The notes under the pieces are model-generated. The model saw only the letters and a program-made list of their open reading frames with translations, did no database searches and was not told the DNA's origin. Below are positions 41,983 to 52,913 of a DNA stretch of 64,000 bases, piece after piece. Source of the DNA: SAR202 cluster bacterium bin90. GTDB lineage: Bacteria > Chloroflexota > Dehalococcoidia > Lucifugimonadales > JADFKI01. The translations under genes were made by a program, and so were the position numbers. The stretch spans positions 36,198 through 100,197 of the forward strand of contig MPND01000012.1 of the NCBI GenBank assembly GCA_002238855.1, read 5' to 3'. Each line of letters begins with the position of its first letter. Within the stretch, counting starts at the first letter, position 1.

Positions 41983-43404
41983 CTACACGCCCGCCAAGTC
42001 GCGGGCTTCTGCTAGCAGCATCTGGACGTCGTCGGGAGATTCGGCTTCGGCGTAGATTCGGAGGAGGGGCTCGGTGCCGGAGAAGCGGATGAGCGCCCAG
42101 TAGCCGCCTTCGAGGAGGTAGCGGAAGCCGTCCTGGGTGTCCACCTGCTCTACCTGCAGGCCTGCCAGATATGCGGGCGCGCTGCCCTGGAGGCGCGTCA
42201 GGACGGTGTCACGCAGGTCTTCGTCGAAGTGGAGGTCGAGGCGGTCGTAGTGGTGGGGGCCGACCTTGTCTTCAAGCTCGCCGAGCAGATCGGGGATGCC
42301 CATGTCGGTCTTGACCATCATGTCGAGGAGCATCAGGCCGCTGAGGATGCCGTCTCGCTCGGGTACATTGCCTTGGAATGCGTAGCCGCCGCTCTCTTCG
42401 CCTGCGATAAGCGCGTCCTGAGCCATCATGACGGGGCCGAGGTACTTGAAGCCGACGGGGGTTTCATGCACGGGGACATCGTAGAGCGCGCCGAGCTTGT
42501 CTATCATGCCGGTCATGGTGATGGAGCGCACGAGGGGGCCGCGCCTGCCGAGCGTGTCAAGCTGGTGCATGCAGAGCAGCGCGAAAGTCTGCAGGGTTGT
42601 GAGGAACTGGGCGTCGTCGTCCACAACACCAAGGCGATCGGCGTCACCGTCCGTGGCTAAGCCGATGTCGGCGGTCCTGTCGGAGATTTCGTCGATGAGC
42701 GGATCAAGGTTGTGGGCGAGTGGTTCGGGTTGCGCCATGCCGGGGAAGGCAGGATTGGGGTCGCTGCGAATTTCGATGACGCGCGTGGAGCCGCCGGATA
42801 GCAGTTCGGCGAGGTAGCCCGCGCCCGCGCCGTGCATAGAGTCCACCACGATGTCTAAGCCGGCGTTGCGGATTGCTGCCAGATCGACGAAGGATGCTAC
42901 ATGGTTGAGGTAGTCCGGAGCGGGATTGAACTCTTCCAGCAAGCCACTGGCGCTAGCCTGCTGAAGGGGTATGCGCTGCACGCTTCCGGAAGATTCTGCG
43001 CCACTGATGCGCGATTCCAGTTCGGCAACGATTTCAGGGGATGCGCTGCCGCCGTAGTCGGGCTTGTACTTGAAGCCGTTGTATGCGGCGGGGTTGTGGC
43101 TGGCGGTGATGACCGCGCCTGCCCCGGCGTCTTTCGCCACGAGGTTGTAGGCAATGACGGGAGTGGGCGCTGCCCTGTCGCAGAGGTATGTTGGGATACC
43201 GTTGGCTGCGGTTACCTCGGCGACTGCGGCTGCGAATTCAGCGGATGCGAAGCGCGTGTCGTAGCCAACCATGAAGCCACGATATGCCAAGCTGTGGAAC
43301 TTCATCAGGTCGGCGGCACCCTGCGCGCAGAGGCGCACATTGTCGAATGTGAAATCCTCGGCGATGATTGCTCGCCAGCCGTCGGTTCCGAATTTTATTG
43401 CCAT
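41983..43404 (-). CDS. Phosphoglucomutase/phosphomannomutase
   Basis: 473 residues of the alpha-D-phosphohexomutase superfamily. All four signature loops are present: active-site serine TASHNP (about 101-106), metal-binding DGDADR (about 250-255), sugar-binding GEESGG (about 332-337) and phosphate-binding RFSGTEP (about 440). Interconverts hexose 1- and 6-phosphates for cell-envelope sugars or glycogen. Separated from metK by 131 bp containing a family B repeat; may be the last gene of the SAM-riboswitch operon or have its own promoter. Confidence 0.9.
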   Translation of the reverse strand: MAIKFGTDGWRAIIAEDFTFDNVRLCAQGAADLMKFHSLAYRGFMVGYDTRFASAEFAAAVAEVTAANGIPTYLCDRAAPTPVIAYNLVAKDAGAGAVITASHNPAAYNGFKYKPDYGGSASPEIVAELESRISGAESSGSVQRIPLQQASASGLLEEFNPAPDYLNHVASFVDLAAIRNAGLDIVVDSMHGAGAGYLAELLSGGSTRVIEIRSDPNPAFPGMAQPEPLAHNLDPLIDEISDRTADIGLATDGDADRLGVVDDDAQFLTTLQTFALLCMHQLDTLGRRGPLVRSITMTGMIDKLGALYDVPVHETPVGFKYLGPVMMAQDALIAGEESGGYAFQGNVPERDGILSGLMLLDMMVKTDMGIPDLLGELEDKVGPHHYDRLDLHFDEDLRDTVLTRLQGSAPAYLAGLQVEQVDTQDGFRYLLEGGYWALIRFSGTEPLLRIYAEAESPDDVQMLLAEARDLAGV

Positions 43405-43464
43405 TTTTTGTCCAGGGGCTGACTTCGATTTACAGGATAAGAGGATGGCACAATGGTTCCGGCT

Positions 43465-43526
43465 CTTTCACCCCCATCCCCTTCCTGCGCATGTTCTAGC
43501 CTTCCCCCATCGCGGGGGAAGGGATG
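43465..43526. repeat. REP-like element, family B, with an insertion
   Basis: CACCCCCATCC, about 19 extra bases, then CTAGCCTTCCCCCATCGCGGGGGAAGGGAT. Lies between metK and the phosphohexomutase gene. Confidence 0.75.
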
Positions 43527-43535
43527 TTGCCAGGT

Positions 43536-44747
43536 TTACAGGCCGGCGGCCTTGCGGAGTTTATCGGCTTTGTCGGTGCGCTCCCAGGGGAGGTCGAGGT
43601 CGTCGCGGCCGAAGTGCCCGTAGGTAGCGGTCTGCTTGAATATCGGGCGCCGCAGTTCGAGGTCGCGGATGATGCCGCCGGGCGTCAGATCGAAGTTTTC
43701 CGCAATGAGCGCTTCTATCTTTTCGTCCGCAATCTTGCCGCTGCCAAATGTTTCTATGGAAATGGAAGTCGGCTCACGCTTGCCTATGGCGTAGGAGACT
43801 ATGACTTCCATCCTGTCGGCGAAGCCTGCCGCAATGCAGTTCTTTGCGACGTAGCGCGCTGCGTAGGCGGCAGAACGGTCAACCTTCGTGGGGTCCTTGC
43901 CGGAGAATGCGCCGCCGCCGTGCCTTGCGAATCCGCCGTATGTGTCCACCAGAATCTTGCGGCCGGTGAGGCCGGTGTCGCCGACGGGACCGCCGGTTAC
44001 GAAGCGGCCGGACGGGTTGATCCAATACTGAGTGTCGTCGTCGAGCAGGTTTTCAGGGATTATTGCCTTTGCCGCGTGCTCAATGAGGTCGCGGGCTATG
44101 ACTTCCTGCTCCACATCCTCGCTGTGCTGGGTGCTCATGATGACGGTGTGGACGCGCTTGGGGACGCCATACTCGTACTCGACTGTTACCTGCGATTTGC
44201 CGTCGGGACGGAGGTATGGAAGGGTCTTGTCCCTGCGGAGTTCCGCCATGCGCTGGCAGAGCTTGTGCGACAGGGATATGGGCAGGGGCATAAGCTCAGG
44301 CGTCTCGTTGCAGGCGAACCCGACCATCATGCCCTGATCACCCGCGCCGACCGCTTCCAGGTCGTCGTAGTCTCCCTGCTCGCCGCGCACTTCGATGGCG
44401 CGGTCAACGCCGTGCATAATGTCCGGAGACTGTTCATGCACTGAGATGGTGACGCCGCAGGACTGGTAGTCGAAGCCGTATCTGGAGTCGATGTAGCCTG
44501 CGTCCCGGATGGTGTTGCGGACGATGGTGGCGATGTCCACATAGGTGTTCGTGGTGATCTCACCCATGACGACGACGAGGCCCGTAGTCGTGCAGACTTC
44601 GCAGGCGACGCGCGCCCTGGGGTCGTCGGCGATGATCGCGTCTAGCACGGCATCGGAAATCTGATCGCAGAGCTTGTCCGGGTGTCCCTCTGTTACCGAT
44701 TCGGAAGTGAACAGGTATGAGGCGGAATCTGTAAAGGTGTGGCTCAA
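43536..44747 (-). CDS. metK: S-adenosylmethionine synthetase
   Basis: 403 residues with the MetK landmarks: [37 protein letters not shown], the P-loop-like [22 protein letters not shown], and VSYAIG. Makes S-adenosylmethionine from methionine and ATP. Start TTG with AGGAG eight bases upstream. It lies downstream of hotdog and ahcY genes in the transcription unit headed by a SAM-I riboswitch, so its expression is probably repressed by its own product. Confidence 0.95.
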   Translation of the reverse strand: MSHTFTDSASYLFTSESVTEGHPDKLCDQISDAVLDAIIADDPRARVACEVCTTTGLVVVMGEITTNTYVDIATIVRNTIRDAGYIDSRYGFDYQSCGVTISVHEQSPDIMHGVDRAIEVRGEQGDYDDLEAVGAGDQGMMVGFACNETPELMPLPISLSHKLCQRMAELRRDKTLPYLRPDGKSQVTVEYEYGVPKRVHTVIMSTQHSEDVEQEVIARDLIEHAAKAIIPENLLDDDTQYWINPSGRFVTGGPVGDTGLTGRKILVDTYGGFARHGGGAFSGKDPTKVDRSAAYAARYVAKNCIAAGFADRMEVIVSYAIGKREPTSISIETFGSGKIADEKIEALIAENFDLTPGGIIRDLELRRPIFKQTATYGHFGRDDLDLPWERTDKADKLRKAAGL

Positions 44748-44830
44748 TTTTCTTCTCCTGGGACGATGTTTAATTTATGTACGAAGTGTGTCTGAGTGAC
44801 TGCCGTACTTGATTTGGAAGGAGCAGGCAT

Positions 44831-44860
44831 TACCCCTCACTCCCCTGATTATTTCCCCTA

Positions 44861-44885
<25 letters not shown>
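44831..44885. other. Long-loop inverted repeat at the thioesterase 3' end
   Basis: TACCCCTCAC (44831-44840) pairs perfectly with GTGAGGGGTA (44876-44885) over a pyrimidine-rich 35-nt loop; the right arm is inside the coding end of the thioesterase gene. Could be an attenuator or processing site between this gene and metK. Confidence 0.4.
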
Positions 44886-46602
<1,717 letters not shown>

Positions 46603-46625
46603 CTATTGGATACACGGGATTATCT

Positions 46626-47570
46626 TTAATTTCGGGTAAGAAGTGAACCGCCGTCCTGCAAAGGGGCGAAGGCGGTGAGCTGGGAGAAGGCGCGGAAGCG
46701 GTCTTCGATGTCCTGCATGCTCAGGGTGAGCAGCTTGTCCACGCTGAAGTCCTGCACGCAGAAAGAACCCATCACTGAGCCTAGCACTGCCGCGCGGCGG
46801 TAGCCTTCGGGCGTCTTGTCGCCGGTGGCTGCGATGTAGCCGATGAAGCCTGAGGCGAAGGTGTCGCCTGCGCCGGTGGGGTCAACGACATGATCGAGCG
46901 GGAATGCGGGCGCGGAGAATACCGTGTCGCCGCTGAAGACGAGAACGCCATGCGCGCCCTGCTTGATGACGAGCGCGCTGGGGCCCATCGCCATTATCTT
47001 GCGGGCTGCGGTTACGAGGTTGCCTTCGCAAGCGAAGTCGCGCGCCTCGCCTTCGTCCATGAATAGCACATCGGCGTTGGCGACTACTTTGTTGAGCGCG
47101 TCGCGCTTGCCGTCTATCCAGAAGTTCATGGAGTCGAGGGCTACGAGGTCGGGGCGCCGTTCCATTTGATCCAGCACATCGAGCTGAAGCTCGGGGTCGA
47201 TGTTGGCAAGAAACAGATATGGGCTGCGACGCTGCTCTGCGCTGAGGCTGGGCGAAAACTCGGCGAAGACATTGAGCTGGGTGTCGAGCGTGGTGCGGGA
47301 GTTGAGGTCGGCTGAGAAGTACTCGCCTGCCCAGCGGAAGGTCTTGCCCTGTTCACGCTGCAAGCCGCTGACATCGACTCCGCGAGAGCGCAGGAGTTCG
47401 ATGTGCCGCTCCTGAAAGTCTTCGCCGATTACGGCGACCAAGCTGACGGGTGCGAACCGGCTGATGCCAACGGAGAAGTATGTCGCCGAGCCGCCGAGTG
47501 AGTCCTCGCGGCTGGCGGCAGGTGTTTTTATCGTGTCGTAGGCGACGGAGCCAACGACGAGTACGGTCAT
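46626..47570 (-). CDS. PfkB-family carbohydrate/nucleoside kinase
   Basis: 314 residues of the ribokinase fold: N-terminal GSVAYDTI, LGGSATYFSVGISRF, and the C-terminal anion-hole motif DPTGAGDTFASGFIGYIA (about 239-256). Known substrates of the family include ribose, fructose 1-phosphate and adenosine. Its place 32 bp ahead of ahcY in a SAM-regulated operon makes adenosine the best guess, since adenosine must be removed to pull the AhcY reaction; this is inference. A family B fragment precedes it. Confidence 0.85.
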   Translation of the reverse strand: MTVLVVGSVAYDTIKTPAASREDSLGGSATYFSVGISRFAPVSLVAVIGEDFQERHIELLRSRGVDVSGLQREQGKTFRWAGEYFSADLNSRTTLDTQLNVFAEFSPSLSAEQRRSPYLFLANIDPELQLDVLDQMERRPDLVALDSMNFWIDGKRDALNKVVANADVLFMDEGEARDFACEGNLVTAARKIMAMGPSALVIKQGAHGVLVFSGDTVFSAPAFPLDHVVDPTGAGDTFASGFIGYIAATGDKTPEGYRRAAVLGSVMGSFCVQDFSVDKLLTLSMQDIEDRFRAFSQLTAFAPLQDGGSLLTRN

Positions 47571-47611
47571 TTTCTGTCCTCAACTAACAGGATTTACAGA
47601 ACGGATTGGAT

Positions 47612-47636
47612 TTCTCATCCCATGAGGGGGAAGGAA
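47612..47636. repeat. Partial family B repeat
   Basis: CTCATCCCATGAGGGGGAAGGAAT, lacking most of the left arm. Confidence 0.5.
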
Positions 47637-47674
47637 TAATTGCCTTCACCCCTGGGGAGGAGAGTTGTGGCTTG

Positions 47675-48028
47675 TTATTCGTCTGAGCCGTAGCTGGTGG
47701 GCTTGCCTGCTTCGATCCAGGCGGGAGTGCCTGCTTCTATGTTGTAGAGGCGCTCGGAGTCGAAGCCCATCGCTGCCGCCATCTCGGCGGCGAGTCCGCT
47801 GCGGACGCCGATGGCGCAGATGAAGAGCAGATCCTTGTCCTGCGGAAGCTCGTCAATGCGTCCGAGCAAGGTGTCCACATGGATGAAGAGTGCGCCCTTG
47901 ATATGGCCCTCTGCGTACTCGTCGAGAGCGCGAACGTCCACGACGACGGCGTCGCCGGATGCCTGCATTTCCTCGGCTTCGTCAATGCTGATGCGATAGT
48001 AGGGTTCGCCCGGGTTCCTGGTAGGCAT
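47675..48028 (-). CDS. Single-domain rhodanese
   Basis: 117 residues with the rhodanese fold: ISIDEAEEMQASGDAVVVDVRALDEYAEGHIKGALFIH and the active-site loop FICAIGVRSG (catalytic Cys near residue 72). Transfers sulphane sulphur, or acts as a sulphur carrier. First gene after the SAM-I riboswitch, with GGAGG seven bases before the ATG, which points to a role in sulphur or methionine metabolism in this organism. Confidence 0.9.
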   Translation of the reverse strand: MPTRNPGEPYYRISIDEAEEMQASGDAVVVDVRALDEYAEGHIKGALFIHVDTLLGRIDELPQDKDLLFICAIGVRSGLAAEMAAAMGFDSERLYNIEAGTPAWIEAGKPTSYGSDE

Positions 48029-48087
48029 TGTTTCCTCCGTTATACTTGGGTGTTATGTTTCAGCTATAAAGTTTCAGTAAATTGGGC

Positions 48088-48116
48088 AAAAAAATACTTC
48101 TCCCGATGAGAGAAGT
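48088..48116 (-). terminator. Regulated intrinsic terminator of the SAM-I leader
   Basis: Minus-strand stem ACTTCTC/GAGAAGT (arms at 48110-48116 and 48096-48102) followed by seven T residues (A-run 48088-48094). Its 5' part includes CTCTCATC (48105-48112), exactly complementary to the aptamer P1 3' arm GATGAGAG (48132-48139), giving the alternative antiterminator. Confidence 0.9.
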
Positions 48117-48131
48117 GTATGAAACTTGCTG

Positions 48132-48247
48132 CTCTCATCTCCGAGCCAATTCAGGCTCTCCGGATTTAGCACCAATTCACGCGCCGCATGACGCGAAAAG
48201 GTTGCCGGGCTTCAAAGGGCCGGTCCCTCAGCCACTCTCGATAAGAG
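48132..48247 (-). promoter_or_regulatory. SAM-I (S-box) riboswitch aptamer
   Basis: Read on the minus strand: P1 arms CTCTTATC (48240-48247) and GATGAGAG (48132-48139) close a four-way junction. The conserved S-box segments are all present: GAGTGGCTGAGGGACC with the kink-turn, GGCCC, GAAGCCCGGCAACC (48200-48213), GGTGCTAAATCC (48162-48173) and a P4 hairpin GAGCC/GGCTC. P3 is formed by the GC-rich CGCG...CGCG segment. Binding of S-adenosylmethionine would stabilise P1 and release the downstream terminator. It controls rhodanese, PfkB, ahcY, thioesterase and metK. Confidence 0.93.
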
Positions 48248-48348
48248 ATTGTATATTCTGCTGTTAACGCTTTAATCGTACAAGGCGGTGAATTGGGTGT
48301 CAAGAAATTGTCGGAATTCGCAGGCGCGGTGGGGATGAGCGGTGCGGG

Positions 48349-49533
48349 TTATCGCAGCCTGCCGTAGTGCGGAAGTGGGTCGCCGAGGAGGGGGCGGGCG
48401 TAGTCGAGGAATGGCTGGGTGACGAAGTGGTTGGCTGGGTCCAGGTAGTCGGAGGGCATGCGCTTGACCTTGCTGCCGACTGCCACGAGGGGTGCTGTGC
48501 CGGTGGTGCAAGCGTAGTCGTCGCCGGGTGTGCGTTCCAGCGTGATGATAATGTCGCGCTCGCCTGCAATGGAGCTGCGGACGGCGGCGCGTCCAGCCAT
48601 CTCTGCCTCTTGCGCGTCCGGCTGGGATACGCACGCCATCATGGAGCGCTGAATTGTGCCGGGCTTTTCGTGGCGCGTGCGGACGCCGAGCTGCCTGCTG
48701 ACCTGCGCGGCGAGATACCTGGAGGGGCCGTCGTAATATGGGTGGCCGAAGTCGTCTATATAGAATGGCTCGCCCTGCTCGCCTACCGGCTTGCCGTCAG
48801 GTGTGCGGGTGTTTTCGGCGATGACGGCGACTGCGAAGCCGTACCTGCGATATGCGTCTTCGATGCAGTCGAGAAAGCGGGTCTCGTCGAGCGGAATCTC
48901 GGGGACGCCGATGAAGTGCGGGGCGTCACGCTCGTCGCGCTTTGCGAAGGCGGATGCGGCGGCTAGCCATCCGGCGTCTCTGCCCATGACCTCAATGATG
49001 GTGATTGGCGCGGCGATGCCCATCGCCTCGGCGTCCCATGCTGCTCCCATGGTTGCGAGGGCGACGAATCGGGCTGCGCTGCCGTATCCGGGGCTGTGAT
49101 CGGTGAGCACGAGATCGTTGTCTATGGTCTTGGGGATATTGATGACGGTCAGGGGAAGTCCGTCCGATTCGGCTGCCTGCCCGATGGCGTGGCCGGTGGT
49201 TGCGGAGTCGTTGCCGCCGATGATGAACCAGCATCCGATGTTGTGCTTGCGGAGGGTGTGCAGGATCGGCTGCACATCCTCGTCTCGCAACTTGCGTCGT
49301 GTGGAGCCGAGGACGGCGCCGGGGGTGTGGGCGATGCGCAGCCATTCGTCGGCGGGTGTGCGACGCAGGTCAATGAGGTCGCCGTCGATGATGCCTTCCA
49401 TGCCGTAGTGTGCGCCGTATATGTCGCCGATGGAGGCAGGATGCGATTGCGCTTCCTGAACGAGTCCATACAGGCTGCAATTGAGGACGGGAGTGCAGCC
49501 GCCGGACTGCATGATTAGTATGTTCTGTTTCAT
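48349..49533 (-). CDS. Phosphofructokinase family, probably pyrophosphate-dependent
   Basis: 394 residues of the PfkA superfamily. N-terminal QSGGCTPVLNCSLYG in place of the usual GGxxPGxN, then FIIGGNDSATTG and NIPKTIDNDLVLTDHSPGYGSA, EVMGRDAGWLAA. The Asp in GGNDS (Gly in ATP-dependent enzymes) and the Lys in PKTIDND (Gly in ATP-dependent enzymes) are the two residues that mark pyrophosphate dependence. Catalyses reversible phosphorylation of fructose 6-phosphate. Lies between the SAM operon leader and the ABC importer genes, all leftward. Confidence 0.88.
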   Translation of the reverse strand: MKQNILIMQSGGCTPVLNCSLYGLVQEAQSHPASIGDIYGAHYGMEGIIDGDLIDLRRTPADEWLRIAHTPGAVLGSTRRKLRDEDVQPILHTLRKHNIGCWFIIGGNDSATTGHAIGQAAESDGLPLTVINIPKTIDNDLVLTDHSPGYGSAARFVALATMGAAWDAEAMGIAAPITIIEVMGRDAGWLAAASAFAKRDERDAPHFIGVPEIPLDETRFLDCIEDAYRRYGFAVAVIAENTRTPDGKPVGEQGEPFYIDDFGHPYYDGPSRYLAAQVSRQLGVRTRHEKPGTIQRSMMACVSQPDAQEAEMAGRAAVRSSIAGERDIIITLERTPGDDYACTTGTAPLVAVGSKVKRMPSDYLDPANHFVTQPFLDYARPLLGDPLPHYGRLR

Positions 49534-49557
49534 TGTCAGAAGCTGAATAGATGGAGG

Positions 49558-49600
49558 CTCACCCCCATCCTAACCTTCCCACATCGAGGGGGAAGGAATT
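49558..49600. repeat. REP-like element, family B
   Basis: CTCACCCCCATCCTAACCTTCCCACATCGAGGGGGAAGGAATT between the importer binding protein and phosphofructokinase genes. Confidence 0.8.
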
Positions 49601-49605
49601 AAAGG

Positions 49606-50628
49606 CTATGGCCATTGAAGGGTGCTTCCGTTGTAGATTGAATCAAGGAACTGAGTGTCGAAGGCGTCATTGAAGTCGAAGGGCTTGGGCAGTGCTTCGT
49701 GAGCGGTGAGGTGGTCGTAGAGCGCCTGCCATTGCTCGGGTGACATCTGCCCCAAGCCGCGCTGGTCGGTCAGAGGGCTGACGGCATCGGCAAGCTCGGT
49801 GTCGAGCATGTATCGCTGGTGCTCGGGGTTTTCCTCGGGCGCGTACTTGAGGACGATTTCGACAGCTTCTTCGCGGTTGTCGCGGGCATATTCGACTGCC
49901 TTCATCGTTGCCTTGAGGAAGCGCTCGACCTTGTCGGAGTCGGCGTTCGCAAGCTCCTCACGGGTGATATAGGTGAGGCCGAGCGTGGGCACACCGAAGT
50001 CCGCCGGATCCCACAGGGTTACATCGAAGCCCATGCGCCTGACGGTGTCCGGCTCATTGGACTTGAACACGGCAAGGACATCAACCTGTCCCTCCGTGAG
50101 GACGCGCGGGTCGAAGCCTACGCGGACTTCCTGTACTTCGCTTCGCTCAACCTGCTGTGACTCGACGATGGCGAGGTAGTCGGGCGGGATGGAGACCTTG
50201 TAGCCGAATGTCCTGCCCTCCCAGTCGGTGGGAGTGGTGATGCCGCTGTCCTTTAGGGCGAGGAAGCCCTGTTGACCACGCTGTCCGAAGAGCGCGAAGG
50301 CGACTATCGGCAAGCCGGGGTCTGACCTGCGCTTGAGGACGGAGGGGGCGTCCGCTGTGGTGAAATCGACGTCGCCGGACATTAGAAGCTGGAGGTGCTC
50401 GCCGCTGGATGCGTGGCGTATCTCGACATCAAGTCCCTGCTCCTCAAAGTAGCCTTTCTCCTGCGCGATGTAGGCGGCAGCAAAGGGCAGGTTCGCCTGC
50501 GGCTTGTAGCCTGCCATGAAGACGACGCTTTCGGGTTCTGGTTGTGCGCAGGCGGCTGCGGCGAAGGTGAGCAGGGCTGAGAGGATTATGAGGGCGATGA
50601 GCAGTGGAAGTCTTGAAACTGATCTCAA
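49606..50628 (-). CDS. ABC importer substrate-binding lipoprotein (NMT1/THI5-like)
   Basis: 340 residues. Signal peptide with lipobox (FAAAAC), then the SsuA/ThiY/NMT1-like fold: GYKPQANLPFAAAYIAQEKGYFEEQGLDVEI, SGEHLQLLMSGDVDFTTAD, and VGFDPRVLTEGQVDVLAVF. The family binds aliphatic sulphonates, nitrate or pyrimidine precursors of thiamine; the start of the mature domain is most like the pyrimidine-precursor group, but this is weak. Start codon appears to be TTG with no clear ribosome binding site. Forms an importer with the permease and ATPase upstream. Confidence 0.85.
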   Translation of the reverse strand: MRSVSRLPLLIALIILSALLTFAAAACAQPEPESVVFMAGYKPQANLPFAAAYIAQEKGYFEEQGLDVEIRHASSGEHLQLLMSGDVDFTTADAPSVLKRRSDPGLPIVAFALFGQRGQQGFLALKDSGITTPTDWEGRTFGYKVSIPPDYLAIVESQQVERSEVQEVRVGFDPRVLTEGQVDVLAVFKSNEPDTVRRMGFDVTLWDPADFGVPTLGLTYITREELANADSDKVERFLKATMKAVEYARDNREEAVEIVLKYAPEENPEHQRYMLDTELADAVSPLTDQRGLGQMSPEQWQALYDHLTAHEALPKPFDFNDAFDTQFLDSIYNGSTLQWP

Positions 50629-50800
50629 TGGAATGCTGTCCGTTTCTGATGATGTGGGGCTTTATTGGCAGGAATAAATGCCCTGTGAAGGTTCAAATAT
50701 ACCAATCGCGACGAGTGCGCGTAAATGCCTCGTTAAAGACTAGGCTATGGGACGGGAGAAATCAAACATTTCGCCGCCTTGCGAGCGTGGAAATTGCCAA

Positions 50801-51673
50801 TCAGAACGCCATTGTCGAGTCGTGCCAGAACAGCATCTTGCGCTCTACATAGGTGGTTATGACGGTCAGGGTGATGCCGATGAAGGCGAGAACGAGGATG
50901 GCGGAGAAGAGGGTGGGCATGTCGAGGTTGCTGTGCGCGACTATGATGACGCTGCCGAGGCCGCGGTCGCCGCTGAACCACTCGCCTACGACCGCGCCGA
51001 TGACGGAGAGCGGGATGGATATGCGGAAGGCGGCGAAGAGATAAGGCAACGAGCTTGGCAGGCGAAGCTTCAGGTATGTCTCCCTGCGGGACGCGTGTAG
51101 AGAACGGAAGAAGTCAAGAGCGCCAGGGTTGATGGCGCGCAAGCCTACCATCGCGTTGACGAGAACGGGGAAGAATGTGATGAGGCTCGCTATGAATACC
51201 TTTGGAAGCGAGCCGAAGCCGAACCAGATTACGAATAGGGGCGCGACCGCTACTATAGGCGTCACCTTTACGAGAATGGCGATGGGGAACAGGGTGCGCT
51301 CAAGGAAGCGCGAGTGTGCCATGAGGGTCGCACCCGTGAAGGCTACGGCGGCACCGAGCGCGAAGCCTGCCAGCGCCTCGGCGAGCGTGATGCCACCGTG
51401 CAATGCGAAGAAGCCGAGGTCGCCGAATAGTCGCACGATGACTACGGATGGGGCGGGCACGATGTACACGGGGATGGATGCGGCGCGCACCCAGGCTTCC
51501 CAAATTGCGACCGCAAGTACAAGCGCAATGCCCGGCGGCAGGATATAGCCGGTGGTTATATTGCGGGCAGCGAAAAGTGACTGCCGGGCAGTCGATGACT
51601 GATTTGAGGCAGTTTCACTTACTGCGGATTCAGGCGATTGGCGTTGCAGCGGGGACTCCACTTGAAAGCGCAT
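50801..51673 (-). CDS. ABC importer permease (SsuC/TauC/ThiX-like)
   Basis: 290 residues: a soluble N-terminus of about 40 residues, then six membrane helices of the BPD_transp_1 type with the EAA-like loop SLHASRRETYLKLRLPSSLPYLFAAFRISI. Its start lies 44 bp inside the end of the ATPase gene, so the two are translationally coupled. The binding protein gene begins 172 bp downstream. Confidence 0.88.
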   Translation of the reverse strand: MRFQVESPLQRQSPESAVSETASNQSSTARQSLFAARNITTGYILPPGIALVLAVAIWEAWVRAASIPVYIVPAPSVVIVRLFGDLGFFALHGGITLAEALAGFALGAAVAFTGATLMAHSRFLERTLFPIAILVKVTPIVAVAPLFVIWFGFGSLPKVFIASLITFFPVLVNAMVGLRAINPGALDFFRSLHASRRETYLKLRLPSSLPYLFAAFRISIPLSVIGAVVGEWFSGDRGLGSVIIVAHSNLDMPTLFSAILVLAFIGITLTVITTYVERKMLFWHDSTMAF

Positions 51674-52431
51674 CCTTCACTCTGTATGTGTACTCCAGGA
51701 ACAGGTCTGAGCGCTCTACGTCCTGGTGGCGTGGTCTAGGTAAGTCGATTGTGATGTCGTCAACGATCTGTCCGGGGCGTGCGGAGAGAACCACTACCCT
51801 ATCCGACAGCACTACGGCCTCCGGAATGCTGTGCGTGACGAAAATGACCGTGGGACGCTGGCGCTCCCAGAGTTGCAGCAGTTCGTAGCGCATTTCCTCG
51901 CGTGTCATTTCGTCGAGGGCGCTCAGGGGCTCGTCCATGAGAAGCAGGCCTGGGCTGATCGCGAGCGCCCTGGCGAAGGCTACACGCTGGCGCATGCCAC
52001 CTGAGAGCTGGTGCGGGTAGTAGCTTGCGAAGTCTGAAAGGCCGACGGCGTTAAGGGTTTGCTCGGCGGTAGCAATGGAATCGGAGCCGCTGGAACCGGC
52101 GTTGAGTTGGAAGGGCAGGCGCACGTTTTCAAGCGCGGTGCGCCAGGGGAGCAGTGCGGCGTCCTGCGAGACGAAGCCGATGCCCTTGCGCCGCTGCAGG
52201 TCCTGCGGGGTGTCGCCGGAGAGCGAGATGGCGCCGGATGTGGCGTCGGTCAAGCCGCCGATTGCTCGAAGCAGCGTGGTCTTTCCGCACCCGCTTGGGC
52301 CTATGAGCGAGACGAACTCGGAGGGCGCTACTTCAAGGCTGACATCGCGCAGGACTTCGAGGATACCCGCGTCAGTGTCGTAGCGGTGGTTGAGCCGGCT
52401 GACCGATATGTTGGTGATGGCGGCGCTCCAT
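51630..52431 (-). CDS. ABC importer ATPase with an irregular 5' end
   Basis: The intact reading frame spans 51630-52439 and encodes a complete nitrate/sulphonate/taurine-type ATPase: ITNISVSRLNHRYDTDAG..., Walker A GPSGCGKTT, Q-loop GFVSQDAALLPWRT, signature LSGGMRQRVAFARAL, Walker B LLLMDEPLSALDE, and TVIFVTHSIPEAV. However, no ATG, GTG or TTG occurs in that frame before TTG at 52253, which is after Walker A. An ATG at 52429-52431 lies in another frame and stops soon. A one-base error or frameshift near 52410-52431, or a non-canonical start, is needed for a functional protein. The true start is therefore placed at the ATG tentatively. Confidence 0.75.
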
Positions 52432-52608
52432 TCCGATGCTCAGGTTCTCTCGGTGCTCAATGGTAGCATAGGGGCAGGTGTGCTGGCATTGAGGGCTGAT
52501 TTGTGAGTTGTATATTAGTACTATTGCGAGAACGTATGAAAATACTGACATACATAGGGTGAAGATTAGTTCAGTGGGTTTGTCTTAGAGGAGCATAAGG
52601 AGGCTGAC

Positions 52609-52791
52609 ATGGAGAAATACATAAACCGCACAGACGGCATAGTTGGCGCCATTGCAGGTGTGATTCTTGGCGGAATGATTGGGTGGGCCCTCGGAGGCAT
52701 CGTCTCAATATTGATAGGCGCCGTCATCGGAATCGTGGTTGGGGCGATTCTTGGGATGTTCGCCAGGGCTCTTCATCTGTTTCCTGCGTGA
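52609..52791 (+). CDS. Small glycine-zipper membrane protein (60 aa)
   Basis: MEKYINRTDG then two long hydrophobic Gly-rich stretches (GAIAGVILGGMIGWALGGIVSILIGAVIGIVVGAILGMFA) with GxxxG spacing, as in glycine-zipper proteins that pack or oligomerise in membranes. AGGAGG six bases before the ATG strongly supports translation. Stands alone between the divergent importer operon and the acyl-CoA synthetase. Unknown function. Confidence 0.7.
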   Translation: MEKYINRTDGIVGAIAGVILGGMIGWALGGIVSILIGAVIGIVVGAILGMFARALHLFPA

Positions 52792-52913
52792 TTCTGCCGA
52801 CCGTAACTCCCGGCTCGATGCTGAAGGTGCGTTGCGATTGCGAAGGAAAGCGTAGATAATGAGTGCTAAATGACCGATACAAGAATCCATCAAATTCATG
52901 GGGGAGCAGACCA

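Larger units (their letters stand above)
48029..48348. other. Intergenic region occupied mainly by the SAM-I leader
   Basis: 320 bp between rhodanese and the phosphofructokinase gene, both read leftwards. The riboswitch and its terminator, listed separately, fill 48088-48247. A possible -10 (TATACA/TACAAT on the minus strand, about 48249-48256) lies just upstream. Confidence 0.7.

Noticed and set aside
44748..44830. A SAM riboswitch directly before metK
   Set aside because: The metK upstream region has no S-box, SAM-II or SAM-IV features; the riboswitch is at the head of the operon at 48132-48247.
52440..52608. TPP riboswitch upstream of the importer, which would identify the substrate
   Set aside because: The conserved CTGAGA and ACCTGATCTGG-type segments are not present in order on either strand.
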